Part shown: piece after piece, positions 35,909 to 48,666 of the stretch
Numbering within the stretch: the stretch's first letter is position 1
How the letters are laid out: each line of letters begins with the position of its first letter
From: Niebla homalea
Lineage: Eukaryota; Ascomycota; Lecanoromycetes; Lecanorales; Ramalinaceae
DNA: 64,000 nucleotides
Direction of reading: 5' to 3'
Assembly: GCA_019925105.1 (NCBI GenBank)
Contig: JAHGAU010000035.1
Span: 248,001-312,000 of the forward strand
Translations under genes and position numbers: made by a program
Notes under the pieces: generated by a model
What the model saw: only the letters and a program-made list of their open reading frames with translations
What the model was told of the DNA's origin: nothing
The model's database searches: none

Positions 35909-36893
35909 ATGGCGCCTGCAGCATCGCCAGCACCCGTGGCTCATCCCGCTACAACTGCTGGACCAGGGACCGCCAGCCACGTTGCTGAACGTCGTGCGGA
36001 CCATGCATTCGCCACGCACACGAACAGCGCACCGCGGTGGGTGATGACGAAGACGGGTACCTCGTCTAAAGCCGCCACACCGTCGTCTACATTACCAAAA
36101 TCAGCGATCCATCCTCCTACCGCGCCTACAGACCTCCCAACTCTCTCTAAGTCCACCCCAACCGCATCCAAGAAACCCACCACCACCACCACCACCACCC
36201 CCTCACAAAGCCAGATCGACCTTCCGCCCCCGTAACCGTCCACCCGGCTCCCTCCCTCCCTCCCCCTCAAACCCCACAACCACAAGAATGCGCCGCCCCG
36301 GGCGCAAACCCCACCACCCCACCGCCGCCGCCGACGACCCGCGCACCCACCACGACCCGTCCTCCCCCTCCCGCTCCAACGACAGCACCGCACCCCCGGA
36401 CCCGGCCCTCTTCACCTTCCCCTCGCTGCTCTCCTCGCTCGGCGCCGAGGCATCCGACCCGCTCCACGCGATCGCCGAGATCTGCGGGCGCAGCAAGATG
36501 AGTCTGGCGGACGAGCACGGCAGTCATCTGCCCCCCACCACGAAGCTGCTGCGGCAGGAGGAGGAGGCGGAGGAGCAGGGGAGGGAGGAGGAGGAGGGTG
36601 GAGAGCGGCAACGACGGAATCAAGGCAGAGATGTGAGGGCTGGTGCGGCCGGGGTGGCGGTGCAGCGGGTGGATGTTCGGGGGCGGAGGGGCAGTGCGCC
36701 GTTGGAGGGGGAGACACATGCCCAAGCTGGTGGGGGAAATGGCGGGAAGGGGTGGATGGAGGGGTGGATGGCCTGGTTGAGGGGAGGGGTGGGGGCAGGG
36801 GAGGAGGGGGCAACGGCGAGGGAGAAGAGGAAGGCGGTGAGGGATTTGAGGAGGGTGTTGGAAGAGAGGGAGGAGGAAACGGCGCAGGCTTAG
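35909..36893 (+). CDS. Low-complexity hypothetical protein
   Basis: Two exons (35909-36231 and 36287-36893) joined across a 55-nt pyrimidine-rich intron give 309 residues. The first part is Ala/Thr/Pro/Ser-rich, with a WVMTKTGTSSK segment and poly-Thr encoded by an ACC repeat. The second carries a more ordered segment, ALFTFPSLLSSLG...DPLHAIAEICGRSKMSLADEHGSHLPP, then Glu-rich and Gly-rich helices. The ordered segment suggests a genuine conserved fungal protein, but I do not recognise the family. The intron has a GTAACC donor and an ACAAG acceptor, which is weaker than others here. Confidence 0.5.
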
Positions 36894-37317
36894 AGGAGCG
36901 GTGCAGTGTGCATGATTCGGGGAATCGGATTTGGATTTGGATTTGGCGTCTAGGGAACGGCAGCGGTTATAGATTCATGAGTTATGTAAACGAATGTGTA
37001 TTAGCTACGGTAGTGTAGATACTTGTGTCTCATGACAGGACTGCAATGGTCGCTTCTGAGGACACTTTAAGAGTCAAAATCCAAACATTTCAAATTGAAC
37101 AATGAGAGGTTTGCCAGGAACTGAGGGTGTCAATCCGGAGCCAAAAGCGAGGGTGGTGGCCAAGACTACGCTCTCGTACTCCATGACAGCTGTCGACATT
37201 CGAATTAATGTGCCACTACACCGAGACGTAATCCTGCAGAAATGAGATGGATGGAAAAGTGTAATCGATATTGTTGTCGCTCGTGGATTGTTTCTGTTGC
37301 GCGTCCCGATCATATAG
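36894..37317. other. Intergenic region between convergent genes
   Basis: This holds the 3' ends of the plus-strand gene (stop 36893) and the minus-strand AdoMet decarboxylase gene (stop 37318). Nothing else is seen. Confidence 0.5.
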
Positions 37318-38947
37318 TCAGAAATCCTCCCTCTCGCCAATACGCATACCGTAACCTTTCCAGTCAATCTTTTCGAAATACTTGAAAACGAGATCGTAGC
37401 CGTCCAAGTCGTGGACAATACGATCGACACGACGGTAGCCTCGGATGGTCTCCCAGCGATTGTCTTTCTTCGCTGCCTTCTTCGCTGCAGGGTGCTCCTC
37501 GTCAAAATCCTTCTTGGCCTCGAAGAGCGTGACGGAGAAGCGACCAGGCTGGAAAATGCGAATCACTTGCTCAACCACATCAGCCGTCTCCCGACCACTT
37601 TGTTTGGGCGGGACATTTGTCTCGAAGGATGCGTAAGAGCAGTTTGCCTCCGGAGTGACGTGGACCGTGAAGTAGTGCGTAGCCTCTGGACCGTTAGGGG
37701 CAGGAATAACACCATTGGCGGAGAAGCCGCAAGGTGTGAAGAGGTAGGCGTCAATACGCGCGTCTGGATATTTGGAGGTCGGGTAGACGTCTGCCAGACC
37801 GCATGACTCGGAGACGACTGTACCCAAGCTGTGACCCTCGGTCGTCAGCTCCTCAGGATAGGTGAATTGCTCATAGTCTGACGATGTGAGATCGCAGGGG
37901 TCGGAAGATGTGTTGCTGAAGACATCGACCTCATCGATGGTCTTTAGAGTTGCCTTGACAGTGTGATCGGGGCTTTTCGTGGGGAAATTTGCAAGACTGC
38001 CCATATGGTGATGGGCATCCAATCGGGCCTCATGGGCTTGCTCATAGAATCGACCTTCAGCGACAGTACTTGCGTTATCTAAATAGAATTGTTGCGCATT
38101 CTTCGGCTCCAGATCTGTCATCAAGATTTCCAAAGTCTCGTCGTTGTCATCATCACTCTCCTTGCTGGCAGTAAGTGATGCACGTGAGACGGGCAGATCA
38201 AGTATCTTAATCGGAGTATCACGTCGATCGGGAGTTGATGGCGGTGTGAGCATCGTGTTGGGCTCAGTCAAATAAAGATACCAATGCTCGCCGTTGAGCT
38301 TGCCAATCACGTATGCACTGCCTCCGAGAAAAAGTTTGTCAAGTGATTTGACTTCGTCCCGCCAGCTACGATGGGGTCCTCGCTGTTGATCAGGGAAGAG
38401 GAAGTTCTTCCTACTATAGAAGACCCGGTAAGGGTGAGCTGCAGTAGCGGTTCGTCCATGGTCATCTGCAAGGGTGTGGGGGAAGCCAGCCTTGACGGCG
38501 GCGATCTCGAGGATGCGAGGCAGTCCGCTCAATAGCGTGGTCGTTCCGCAGGTTTTCAAGATGATCTTGTGAGGGAAAACAAACATACTGGATTCGGAGA
38601 GCAGATAGGCGTCGACATTCTCAGATTCCACAACAGAAAGTACTTTGCAATTCACAAGATCAAGCATGTCCTTCCATACTTCGGCAGGAATGGTCTTCAA
38701 GCCTGCCGGAGACGAGGCCAGAGGCAAGGATGACGCGGAAGCACTGAACCATACCTCCAAGAGCTTCTCTGGTCCTTTACAACGTTAGCAGCCATTCGGG
38801 GCGAGGATTGATATAGACCAGACTACCTTCAAATGCATTGCTGGAATCCAGATCAGCTGTTGCTTCATGATTAATCGTCAGATGTGGCGTCCCACTATAT
38901 GACGAGGGACTGAATGTATAGTGATGAGGGATTCTAGTATTGACCAT
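37318..38947 (-). CDS. spe2: S-adenosylmethionine decarboxylase proenzyme
   Basis: Exons 38947-38827 and 38774-37318 (52-nt intron) give 525 residues. The enzyme makes decarboxylated AdoMet, the aminopropyl donor for spermidine and spermine. The splice restores NAFEGPEKLLEVWF, the conserved start of the fold. LSESSMFV at about 99-106 is the self-cleavage site: the chain is cut between Glu101 and Ser102, and Ser102 becomes the pyruvoyl group. Further matches are LLSGLPRILEIA, the TPCGFSANG region with the catalytic Cys, and YFTVHVTPEANCSYASFETN with its His. It is longer than human AMD1 (334) because of fungal insertions, one in the SMLTPPSTP/SDDDNDE region. No ATG-initiated upstream ORF was confirmed. 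Confidence 0.93.
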
Positions 38948-41722
38948 ATCCTTCCAAATCTGAGTCTAGGACCCTCTCCGCCGACGTGGTATTTCCTGTG
39001 GTGGCTCGTTAATGATAGTCTGATACGGTATCTTGGGAAATTTGTACCGATATTGCTTGCCACTGGCTTCTTGAAAGCGTGTAGCACAATCTACCACTCA
39101 GACGAACGATGAAGTGTTCGCCTGAGAAGAGAAGGCCCACCGATGTGGGTTTGAAGTGGAGGCTGGCTTAAGCCAGCAGCAATCTGGGGTGTGTTTGATG
39201 TTTTCACGTAGGGACCGTTATGGGGGTCGGGCGGAGAGGGGGAGGTAGAAGTCCTTGAACCAAGGAATTTTGGCTATCTCTTGTATCCTCGCGCCAATGA
39301 AGCACACGAGGATGCTTTGTCTGTTGGATGGTGGATTTCTGTGTAGGACAAGGCTTGCAGTCGATTTGTTGAGCTCCTGAAAGGGATGTTATCGTGGCCT
39401 GTGATGAAGTTGTGTCAGCTCAGACTTTGTTGAAATTGGAGAGCAAAAGATCCACGCAGGTAGATGAATCCTAATCATTCTGTGCGGAGGAGGCGACTCA
39501 CTTAGCAGGCTTGGATAGGATTCGCAGCAGGTCCTTGTTGGTCATATGGACTGGTCTAGAGATACGCTTCGAGATTGGGGGCCTATACAAGGCCTTGACA
39601 GGTGGAACAGTTGTTTTTTCAGCGTTGGGTGGTGAAATGTGAAAAAAGTGTTGTTCGAAACATCGGCGGTGAGTCAAATTTTGATCAGTGCGTGCTTAAA
39701 TTTTGGCGGTTTTTGGCCCGCGGCGGAATTCCTTGCCCCTCTCCCCCTGGCCCCGCCACACCGGACACAGATTTCTGTTACAGCATTACAGAAGAAGCTC
39801 CAGACCTCGCATCACAACATCGGATCGGTACTTCGGGAACAGCATTCGTGCACGTGAATGGGATTGCGAATGCGCTCATTGCATCAATGCCAGCAAGGCT
39901 TGAATTGAGCTTTGCGCACATTCCCGGAATTTCTTGCTGCTCTCCGCCTCTTTTCGTTCGTTTTCAGAAAGTCAAAAATGGCCATCTGTGCCCTGTGGCA
40001 GGTTTGATAGTAAGCTGGCTTTGGCTCCCTTGATCGGAAGAAGAGCTCAAAGTCTTAAGTATTACTCTCAAGCGATGTCTGATGACGTTATTGATGATAG
40101 CGCAGACGTGCTGTGTAGTCTCTTTTCCGTAAAGAGTAATTGCTTACTGGCATACGGAGGCATATTCTGCAATGCACCTGTCTTAAGTACAAGGAACAGA
40201 GGATGATGCAAGGCACATAGCCCACAAGAATATGTGACGCTACTGATTTCTACTAAACCCAAGTCAGGGCTCATGGCGAAAAGGTCGAGACTTGAGCGGA
40301 TGGGATTTTGACGGGTGGTCGATCTACGAACCCCCTAAGGTAGGCTCCAGCAGCCCGTTCCTGCAATGACAACTAAGATGTTTGACGATCGTCAGGCCAC
40401 TGATTGAAGTAATAGAAGGTACGAAGTAGATGGTTGTGTGACCGAGGGAACGAAGAACACGCGATTGAATATTCTGCAGGGCCAACGCATACATCTGTGC
40501 GTCTAGCTCCAACTTCGCAATATCTTGCTTGACAAATGACAATCTGACCACTTTCAGTCGGCGATACCGGCGTCCAAGTGACGAGGAGAAGAATTCCATA
40601 AGAGCGGAGACATCGCTGTTGATGATCAAATATCCTCCTATCCTACGAACGGGATACATTATCAGTAACCATTCCGTACATACATGGCATTAGATCAGCG
40701 TGGCGTTCGTTTCTTCAGTATTTCAGTCCGAATGGTTCTGATCCTTCCCGGACTTCCCGCTTGTCATTCTTGCTTGTCTTCACTTGTCTTCAGGGATACA
40801 CCTTGATTGGCGCAAGGATCAAACTACGCCAAGACTCATGATTTGACATTTGACGCAGATGTATGGAAAATGGTTATATTATTAGGACCTTAATAAGGCC
40901 CGTGCTGCCTTACAGACCTACAGTCGAAGCATTGGAAAAATGAAAAATTAAATCATCGTGAATGAAGCAATTCCGACTGGATCATTTGCTGATCACATGA
41001 CCCAAAAAAGCTGCGAGACTAGCTTAGAGCCGACTTTCAAAATTGGTGGTATATCCACTCTGATGTAACCATGTTCACAATAGTACACGACAGGACCCCA
41101 CTAAGAGCGATATGAGAGATGATTGGGTCAACCTGCTAGCTGCAGAATTGTGCCCTCCACACCGGTCTACTATGCGCTGCAGTCGTGCACCCTCTTAACA
41201 GGTCACGATACATTGCGCTTGCGCCTGTATACGCACCTCAGACAACTCATCGCCATCGGCCATTAGCCATCAGTCATCAGCATACACCACCATCGACATA
41301 TCCATCATCATCGTGTAACCCTACAACAGCCGCTTTTCTCTGCTTGCTCCTCCACCTTCGGCCACCATTCCCACCTCTTGCGACCCCTACAGTGGCCCAT
41401 TCCTCCATCACGGCGATTCACGATCTGTTGCTATACGAAGCCGGAAGAGACAGATGTAGAAGAATCAATGTCGAGACGAAGGCGTCGGAATCTGGCCATC
41501 ACCATCTTAGCCCGACACAAGGGCTACAGATGACGATGGTGGATAGCATGGATCATACTTATGCTGCGCATGGACATCAAAGGGATAGTTTGTCATGTGA
41601 GTCGATCATGATCTTGCTGCTTCGCCGATCAAGCAAGCTCCTGGGATAGAACCATACACAACCTCCAACTTGTGCAGATGTAGGAAGTTTACTCATAGTC
41701 TAAAGCACTGGCCTCGACCATT
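38948..41722. other. Long gene-poor interval
   Basis: These 2.8 kb hold no gene I can support. A 111-codon minus ORF (40659-40324) and a 143-codon plus ORF (39602-40033) have no recognisable motif. From about 41185 the plus strand becomes pyrimidine-rich and has short out-of-frame ATGs (41532 among them) with a GTGAGT donor near 41598. This looks like the 5' leader, perhaps with a leader intron, of the gene starting at 41723. Confidence 0.45.
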
Positions 41723-44700
41723 ATGCCGCTGGTCTCTGACGCTTCGACCATGACCTCCGTCACAGTATCCCCCGGTGATCCAAACGACACCAACGAGATC
41801 CCCATAGAACTGAAGATCCCTCTACCGTCGTCAAGCTCATGCTCCAGTCGAACTCCCCAGCCTGGGGATACACCAGCTGGCGACCTTCGCAACGAGAAGA
41901 GTGCTGGATCAAACACAGAAGTGAGGGACTTCGTATCGGGATATATACCCTCAGAGGTAGAACCAGTGGACACCAACGACAACGAGAATGATTTATTGAG
42001 AGAGACATCTGCACAGTGGACGGGTCCAGAAGAGGCCCATGAGCAAGCGGGACTTGACGACAATTGCAAATCGGAAGAGCCTACTATACCTCCAATACCT
42101 ACACTGGAAGAGCTGACAAGATTGGCAAGAGACGAAGATTATGAGCAACAGCGTGCGATTACACTGGAGGCCAAAGTCAAGAATCTTGTGGCCAGAAACG
42201 GTGTGCACCGAAGGCTGAAGGATACTCTGGGTATAGCCTATGCGAACATGATAGACCAATATAAGGGCGATGATCAAGCTGGATTCACTGGCCTCTACGA
42301 AGCTTGTGAAAGGCTCACGACCCAATGCAACCCTCATGGTAAGTAGTTTGCAGAGACGTTGCTCCCAACTTCATGGATCTTTGGGGAGCTTTGTATTGTA
42401 TCAAGCAATACTGGCTGCACGTTTTACCCGGTCTCGTCCATGTTTCGAAAGTCTTATATCGTATACAGCAATGCTGACTCTGCGTTTAATTTAGGTCCGA
42501 CGGAAGCTGATACCACCCAATTAGGCCTCCCGTCTGTAGCCGCTGATGACAATGAGGAGATTGAAGGCCCCCAGCCCAAATTGCGAGATGAGGATCAGGA
42601 CTCAATCTTGACATTCCTGAATAAGATTCGAACGGACTTGGATTACCTGGCGGATCTCATTTCCAATCTGCCTCCACCAGAGCTCTCGGCCTTGACCTCA
42701 TCATACCATCCTGCAGGCGTCGACTTGTCTGTTCTCCCTAATCACTCTCATGGCAGGACACAAGCCTACAGCCGCGATAGCCAAATGATGAAGCTGTCCC
42801 GGAGAATGGATGGGATTGACCATTTCCACAATCAGGATCCCTACTTTTGTCTGCTTTACGGTGTCTTTCATTCGTCGGCCTCCCTTGATTCCACGGAACA
42901 TCGGCGCAAGACCCAAATCTGGGCAAAGACAACCTCACGAGTCATGTGCACAGGTAAGCTGGGGAGCGAGGAGTTCACCGTCGCTACGATAGATTCGTTT
43001 GTAAACACCAAGGACTGGACCCTGAAGCCCAAGCTGGAGTTATATCTTCTTCAGGTCTTGTCTGAAGGGCAATTTCTGTTAGATCCACCTGAAGAGAATG
43101 TGAATGCCAAGCCAGGATCCATGGAACCAGACAAGGCCAGCCATGCCATTGCTGTTGCGGAATTCTTTGACAAGCATAGCCGGCGGCTTTTTGCAATGTT
43201 GACTGCCAGTGTACCGTCTGATGCCATTCCCAAAGGGGTCCTTGGCCTTATCCACTCCATCTTGCTCGACATAACGGATGCCCAGATGAGAGAACTCGCC
43301 AAGAAATTCATTGTATCTCGATGGTACTTTGCAAGTTTCTTGTCAAGTGTGCTAGTATACCCTGAAGTAGGTCTGGTACGCGCAGAAATTTCCAACGTCA
43401 GCGCTCATGGATGCTTTTAGGTCCAAGGCATGTTACTCAATCATCACATTGGTAAAACCGCGCGACAATACATTCTGAAGGAGCTGGTTCTCCGTCTACA
43501 ATCACAAATGTTCTCTGTTCTATCCCCAAGGTATACACTCCCTTTACATTGAAACCATGGCCTTATTGACATCAACCTAGCAGTAGCTTCACCTTCGTGC
43601 TACCAGAGGTACAAGATCAAATCTTTCAGATCATTGGCTTCTTCGATCCTCCTTGTGCAGAAGCTGGTCCCTTATCTCCCAACGAAGCAGGCTCTGTCAG
43701 CGTATGCGCCCAACGGCTCATGCTTAGTCATTGGGATCTTATTGGGATTGTGGAAGCTCTACTCCCTCCTCCTAGGTCATCAATGATGGTCACCCAACCT
43801 CCATCATTCGGACACCTCACGTCTGATGCAAGTTCTTCCACGTTGAATCCAGACAAGTCAGAAGCGGCCAACTCCGCTGTCTCATCCACCGCGGTCAGCT
43901 ACGCTCCATCTACATCTACCGATACTACGGCCGTGGGTGATATGTCACCTAATAATGCTATACATAATATTCATGACATCACGATACCGCCGGGCGATTC
44001 TTTAAAGACGATGGGAAAGACGAACGATGAAGCAACCTTGCATCATCTTCTCGGAAGGACTTGTCGCCGGCTACGCGAGCTAGCCAGAGCTCAGGTCAAC
44101 CCACTCGTTATCTACTCCTCCAACGACTGGCTATGCTTCGACGTCATGCAGGACCTGACCCTTCGGCCCAGTCGCTGGCGGCTGTACCATGCCCCTGAGA
44201 TGGGGTTCACCTCGGGTCGCACTAAGGGCTCAAAAGAAATGGACACAAACCACGTGAAATACAACTACATAAAGCAGGAGCTTTTCGGTCTTCTCTCCCA
44301 CCGGGATGCCATACCTGTCGCTCAGGGAGCTGATGCTGAGAGCACAGACAACGCTCCTGCAGGGCTTTTCACACATCTCATCGAGGGACGGCTTGAGAAC
44401 GCAAGATGGCAATATGAGTTTCTAGACACCCACAAATGGTGGCAAATCCTGGCCGCGTATCGAGCTGAACAGCGATCGCGAGGTGTCCAATCGCTCGATC
44501 AGAGCTTGATCAACGACATCACCACTGACGCTCATCGAATGATTGCGGAGATCCAAAGTCAAGCGGCAAAGCTCGAGGCAAGCTTACGTATTCTGAATGC
44601 ACAAAGAAGGTCGGAAGATGCAGCTCTCAAGGAATTGGCTACACTCCGCAAAGCTCTTCGAATCAAAATGTGGTATGTAACAGACGTCAAACATTCATCA

Positions 44701-46749
44701 CCGTATGAAGATGCTCTCCGTGTTACCAAAGCACTACGTACCATGGCGAACCCTAAGAAATCCAAGCAACCTAGTGGTCTTGCGAGCTGGGCTCGACAAC
44801 GGCTGCGTGGCTCAACATCCTACGATCGAGCTGACAGGCAGGTTCTCGAAACTATCTGCGCAACAAAAGAACAGGGAGGGCTGGACAAGCTTGGAGACGA
44901 CCAAGTTGACATCACATCGCGGTGGCTGACCAGAAATAGCATCGAGAATTTCTGCAAGGGGGAAGAACGAATTCATAGGTTTTGCCATGAGGTACAGAAA
45001 ACTTTGGGCAAGCTAGCGGGAACAAGCATGCTCGAAAGTCCTGTTCTGTGGTCGAGTCATCTGTTCCGAAAAGAGAAGGCAACGTTTGACACTAGGAACC
45101 GTCAGCACAATCAGTCAGTCATCCACTCGCCAGCGAGCCCGCTCTCAGGATTTGGTGAGTTTGGTGTGCCGCGACAAGCATCGATGGGTTTCACGCGTTC
45201 CCCCAGGTCAACATTCTTGGATGCTAGGACACAAGTGCCGATGGATTCCTCGAGAGGTCTTCAGATCTCATCACCATCCCTGTTTGGTCAGCACAGATCA
45301 ATGCCTAGTCTCCCTAAGGGTCAACCTCCGTCCTTTGCCGCGAGCCAGGCTCTTGGCAATCTCTCACCGCCAATGACGCCGTTGTCGCCCAACATCAGTG
45401 AAGTATTTGGCGCATCCGTACCCAACAGAGTAGAACAAATTTCTAAGCCCCGAGTCGAATTCGTCGAGGAGCTCAAGGCCAGTCTCCTAGCTCTGATTAT
45501 AAGTGATCTTGGATACCTTCTTTGGGCGACTGGTAGTGAGACTGACAGATGGGTTGAGCGCGCCGCTGGGCAATGGCATGAAGCACACAGCTTGGAGAAA
45601 TCATCACCATCGGGAGCTAGTCAAGCAATTGATCCGAGACCTGGGCCAAAGGAGATATTTTCTGAGATGGAGGGTATTCAACCCACGGAGTTCTTCGTCG
45701 ATATGGCTCCAAGCAAGCCTTCACAGAGGAGAGACACACCGGAAAAGGATCCCCAACCCAACCCAGCCCAATTCCCATACTCGGATGCTTATGCTACCCT
45801 ACTTCAGACAATGTCGCTCAGTCAGGATCCCTTCGCAAAGCTGCACATCCTATGCCAGCTCGAGGCTCTCATCATACGCTCTCTGCAAGACACAAGGCCC
45901 CATGGTAATACCCAGGAATCTGCTTATACTCCAGCTTCATTCGGGAAAACTCCGTCTGCCTTGCGTGGGAGGACAATTCCAAGGACAAAAGCTACAAGTC
46001 TAGAGGAGATCATCGCGAATTGTACAGAGCGGCGTGCAAACACCATGCAGCGCAGACAGTCTCGTACTCCGTTGCCGGAAGCCTTCTTGACTGCCTCCAC
46101 AATTGAAATAGGCAATACACCGACTGTCAGCGCGGACGAGGTCATCAGCACGCTGCTTGCGATATTTCGTGATGATGAGCTGCGCCCGCCTACTCTCTAC
46201 CGTGACCTCCAGTACATCGCAGCCTTCGTCCCATCCACCCTTCTAGATCAAACCGCTCGTGGCAAAGCGTTCTGGGACGCCAGCCTTGCAGCATTGGCAC
46301 TCAAGGAGGACTTTACCAACGCTATCATCGAACGCGCTTCTCGAATCACTGACTACCACATCACCACCAAGAAGCCTACAACTTCCAAGGACCCCATGGA
46401 CATCACCAACTCGGATCTCCCTCAAACACCTCCGTGGCTCGTCAACTCTAACCTCGGCGATGCAGCTCAGCTCTGGCTCACGGCAGCGAAGGAGGGCTCA
46501 CCTGTCGCCGCGCGGGAGCTAGCTCTCTTCTACCTTACCCATCCGGATCTCCTCCGTCGCGTCACTGCGCCCATGTCCAAAGGGAAGGATGTCTTCAGGA
46601 TGGCTTTGCCAATTGATCAGACTAGCAGCGGTGCTCTAGATCCGTTGACGTTTTCAGTTGTTTTGCACTGGATGGATGTAGCGGCCAGCAGCGGTGATCG
46701 AGAAGCCAAGGACTTTTTGAGAGACAATGGGGCTTTTACTGGGTCATGA
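41723..46749 (+). CDS. Large uncharacterised protein with Sel1-like C-terminus
   Basis: Four exons (41723-42338, 42495-43366, 43421-43530, 43581-46749) give 1,588 residues; introns are 156, 54 and 50 nt. All joins are in phase, and the third acceptor is a tandem TAGCAG site that would add or drop one Ser. The protein has a Ser/Pro/Asp-rich N-terminus and a helical block (about 260-530: FLNKIRTDLDYLADLIS, then PYFCLLYGVFHSS, then YPEVQGMLLNHHIGKTARQY). Next come helices with several conserved-looking Trp (WWQILAAYR), a Ser/Pro-rich spacer and a helical C-terminus. The last 120 residues, AAQLWLTAAKEGSPVAARELALFYL and HWMDVAASSGDREAKDFL (adjoining pieces), look like Sel1/TPR-like repeats. I do not recognise the family; a signalling or scaffold role would be a guess. 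Confidence 0.75.
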
Positions 46750-47127
46750 CTGAGGAGTCCCCGGCGTTGCTCTACATTCTGGAGCAGTTGATTCATATAA
46801 CTCTTATTTTCTATCCAAAGTCCATATTTATGGCAGATCTTTATAAAAGGAAGGGCGTTTGGATCTAGGATTATGACTGGGATCCTGATATGAAAGGCGC
46901 ATGGGCGGCTGGGAACGTGGCGCATTTCCCTAGGTCGAAAGCCTCGTTCCTCTGAGCAATGGGATGAAAAGACATGGCATTCCTTTTTATTCTTTATATA
47001 TACAGTTTGAATGTATCATACACGACTTAGTCGCACAGCCCCTCTACACCTATTCTTCAACCCTCAATCCACACCCATTGCCAAACCACCCCACCTCCCC
47101 CTCACAGGCTCCCCTTCCTCCCCCTAA
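46750..47127. other. Intergenic region between convergent genes
   Basis: This 378-base stretch separates two stops and is C-rich at its right end. It is expected to hold two 3' UTRs. No gene is seen. Confidence 0.5.
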
Positions 47128-48156
47128 TTACCCATAGCGGATCCACCCTCCCCCTCCCATCCCCATCCCCAACATCCCCATCAACCTGCCCAACTCCCCT
47201 TGGGCCTGGGTGTGCTCCTCCCCCTCCCTCACCTTCCCATCACACACCTCCACAATCTCCACGCCCTCCCACCCGGAGAAATGCAAATAATCCCCCACCA
47301 TCTCCAACCTCTCCCGTTCACCGATCCGCAACCAGCGTCCCACGCACTTGGTCGGGAAACATCGATTACTAATCACCAGATGCACCATCCCCCCCGGCCG
47401 CGTATGCTCGCGCACCGACGACAGCACAGCCAGCGGGTCCGTCAGGTAATCGATGCTGACCACACATACGGTGGCGTCCAACAACAACCTCTTCTTCCCT
47501 GCCCCGCTACCGCTATCGCTATCGCTACTGCTGAGTGGCAGGTTGAGGTTGAGGTGCGGGTCGGCGTTGAGGTCCTGCACCACTCGTCCCTTGAGGATCG
47601 GGTTGGCGGCGAGTTCGGCTGCGTTCATGCCGAGGCCGAGGACTTCCAGCTGCTCCCCCTGCTTCTGGCCTCCCGGCGCCTCTCCACCTTTTGCGTCGTC
47701 GTTGGCGGTGGCGGGCTTGATTTCGTCGCCCCTTGCGGCGGCGACGCCGCGGGCTGTAAGGGCCGCGGGGAAGTGGCTCACCCAGCTCGAGCAGAGGTCG
47801 AGGATCCGGCCCGACGAGGGCAGGGCGGTGCTGTAATACTGCTTGAGGAGGCTGATGGCGTGGTCGTCGATGTGTGTGACGAAGCGGGGGGTGGAGTAGA
47901 AGGAGGGGTCCGGGGTGGTGTCTTGCGGGGTCAGGTCGGAGGTGGTGTAGGGGAATGTGGTGTGCGGGGAGGTATAGGGGCGGGTGGGGAAGGAAAGTGG
48001 TGGAGATGCGGGGGGAGGAGGGGGAGGACTGGTGGTGGTTGAGGAGGAGGACATTCTGGAGGATAGGTAGTACAGTGTGGGTAACCCACCCAGCGAGAGG
48101 AAGAGGGTGGTTCGGCGGGTGGGTAGGGAGAAGAGCGGGGAGGGCATCAATGGCAT
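47128..48156 (-). CDS. Class I SAM-dependent methyltransferase-like protein
   Basis: A single exon of 342 residues. The N-terminus has a short basic-hydrophobic segment (RRTTLFLSLGGLPTLYYLSS, about 14-33) that could be a membrane anchor or organelle-targeting signal, then a Pro-rich spacer. The methyltransferase core follows: GRILDLCSSWVSHFP is a variant of motif I (usually E/DxGxGxG, here DLCSSW). VLGLGMNAAELAANP resembles the acidic-loop region, LLLDATVCVVSIDYLTDP motif IV and RPGGMVHLVISNRCFPTKCV motif V/VI. The SHFP and NRCFPTKA-like motifs are shared with a family found in plants and algae, whose substrate is not known to me. A second in-frame ATG lies three codons downstream. Confidence 0.75.
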   Translation of the reverse strand: MPLMPSPLFSLPTRRTTLFLSLGGLPTLYYLSSRMSSSSTTTSPPPPPPASPPLSFPTRPYTSPHTTFPYTTSDLTPQDTTPDPSFYSTPRFVTHIDDHAISLLKQYYSTALPSSGRILDLCSSWVSHFPAALTARGVAAARGDEIKPATANDDAKGGEAPGGQKQGEQLEVLGLGMNAAELAANPILKGRVVQDLNADPHLNLNLPLSSSDSDSGSGAGKKRLLLDATVCVVSIDYLTDPLAVLSSVREHTRPGGMVHLVISNRCFPTKCVGRWLRIGERERLEMVGDYLHFSGWEGVEIVEVCDGKVREGEEHTQAQGELGRLMGMLGMGMGGGGWIRYG

Positions 48157-48666
48157 GGATAGGTCAAGTATGGGGTAGGGAAATGGATCGCGATTGGTTT
48201 GGGAAGATGTAGAGGTGGAGCGGAAAGACTGATGACGTGACGACTTTTGGGCAGTGAATTTAGAGCACGGTGAGCGAGGGTCTTGGGCGAGACGTCGGTA
48301 GAAAGAGATGTCATTGACTTCATTTGGAGATGGAGAATAGCACCATACACTCCAGCTTGACCCATCTTGAGCACAGCATCGTCTGATTGTTGACGGAGGC
48401 TACGTTTTTGGCCGCATGGGTAAAGCCGGTAGACCGGATAGGTAATACCTTACTCTATCCGGGTTCCGAATGCGCATTATACTTCCGCTGGAGGTGCACC
48501 CACAGCATCGTTTTTGGCGTGCGCCTTGGGGACTGGGGCCTCATTGAACGAAGCCCATAGATCAGAAGATAGCATTCTCTAGTAGGGCGCTTCACCAGGC
48601 GAAATGTAGCACAGGGTGCGTATCATCTGTACTACCCGATCGACGGGTGTGCTAAAAACACCAAGA
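48157..48666. other. Promoter side of the methyltransferase gene
   Basis: About 500 bases with no gene. This is where the well-kept housekeeping DNA ends and the decayed region to the right begins. Confidence 0.4.

Noticed and set aside
38878..39087. Upstream ORF controlling AdoMet decarboxylase translation
   Set aside because: AdoMet decarboxylase genes often have regulatory uORFs, but this reading begins with GTG, not ATG, and I found no ATG-initiated small ORF with a conserved peptide.
39602..40033. 143-codon plus-strand ORF
   Set aside because: No domain or splice signals, and its composition is unlike neighbouring genes.
40324..40659. 111-codon minus-strand ORF in the gene-poor interval
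   Set aside because: It has a somewhat helical composition but no recognisable motif, splice partner or supported start.
47200..48042. 280-codon plus-strand ORF opposite the methyltransferase-like gene
   Set aside because: It has no motif. The minus strand has methyltransferase motifs and a proper start.
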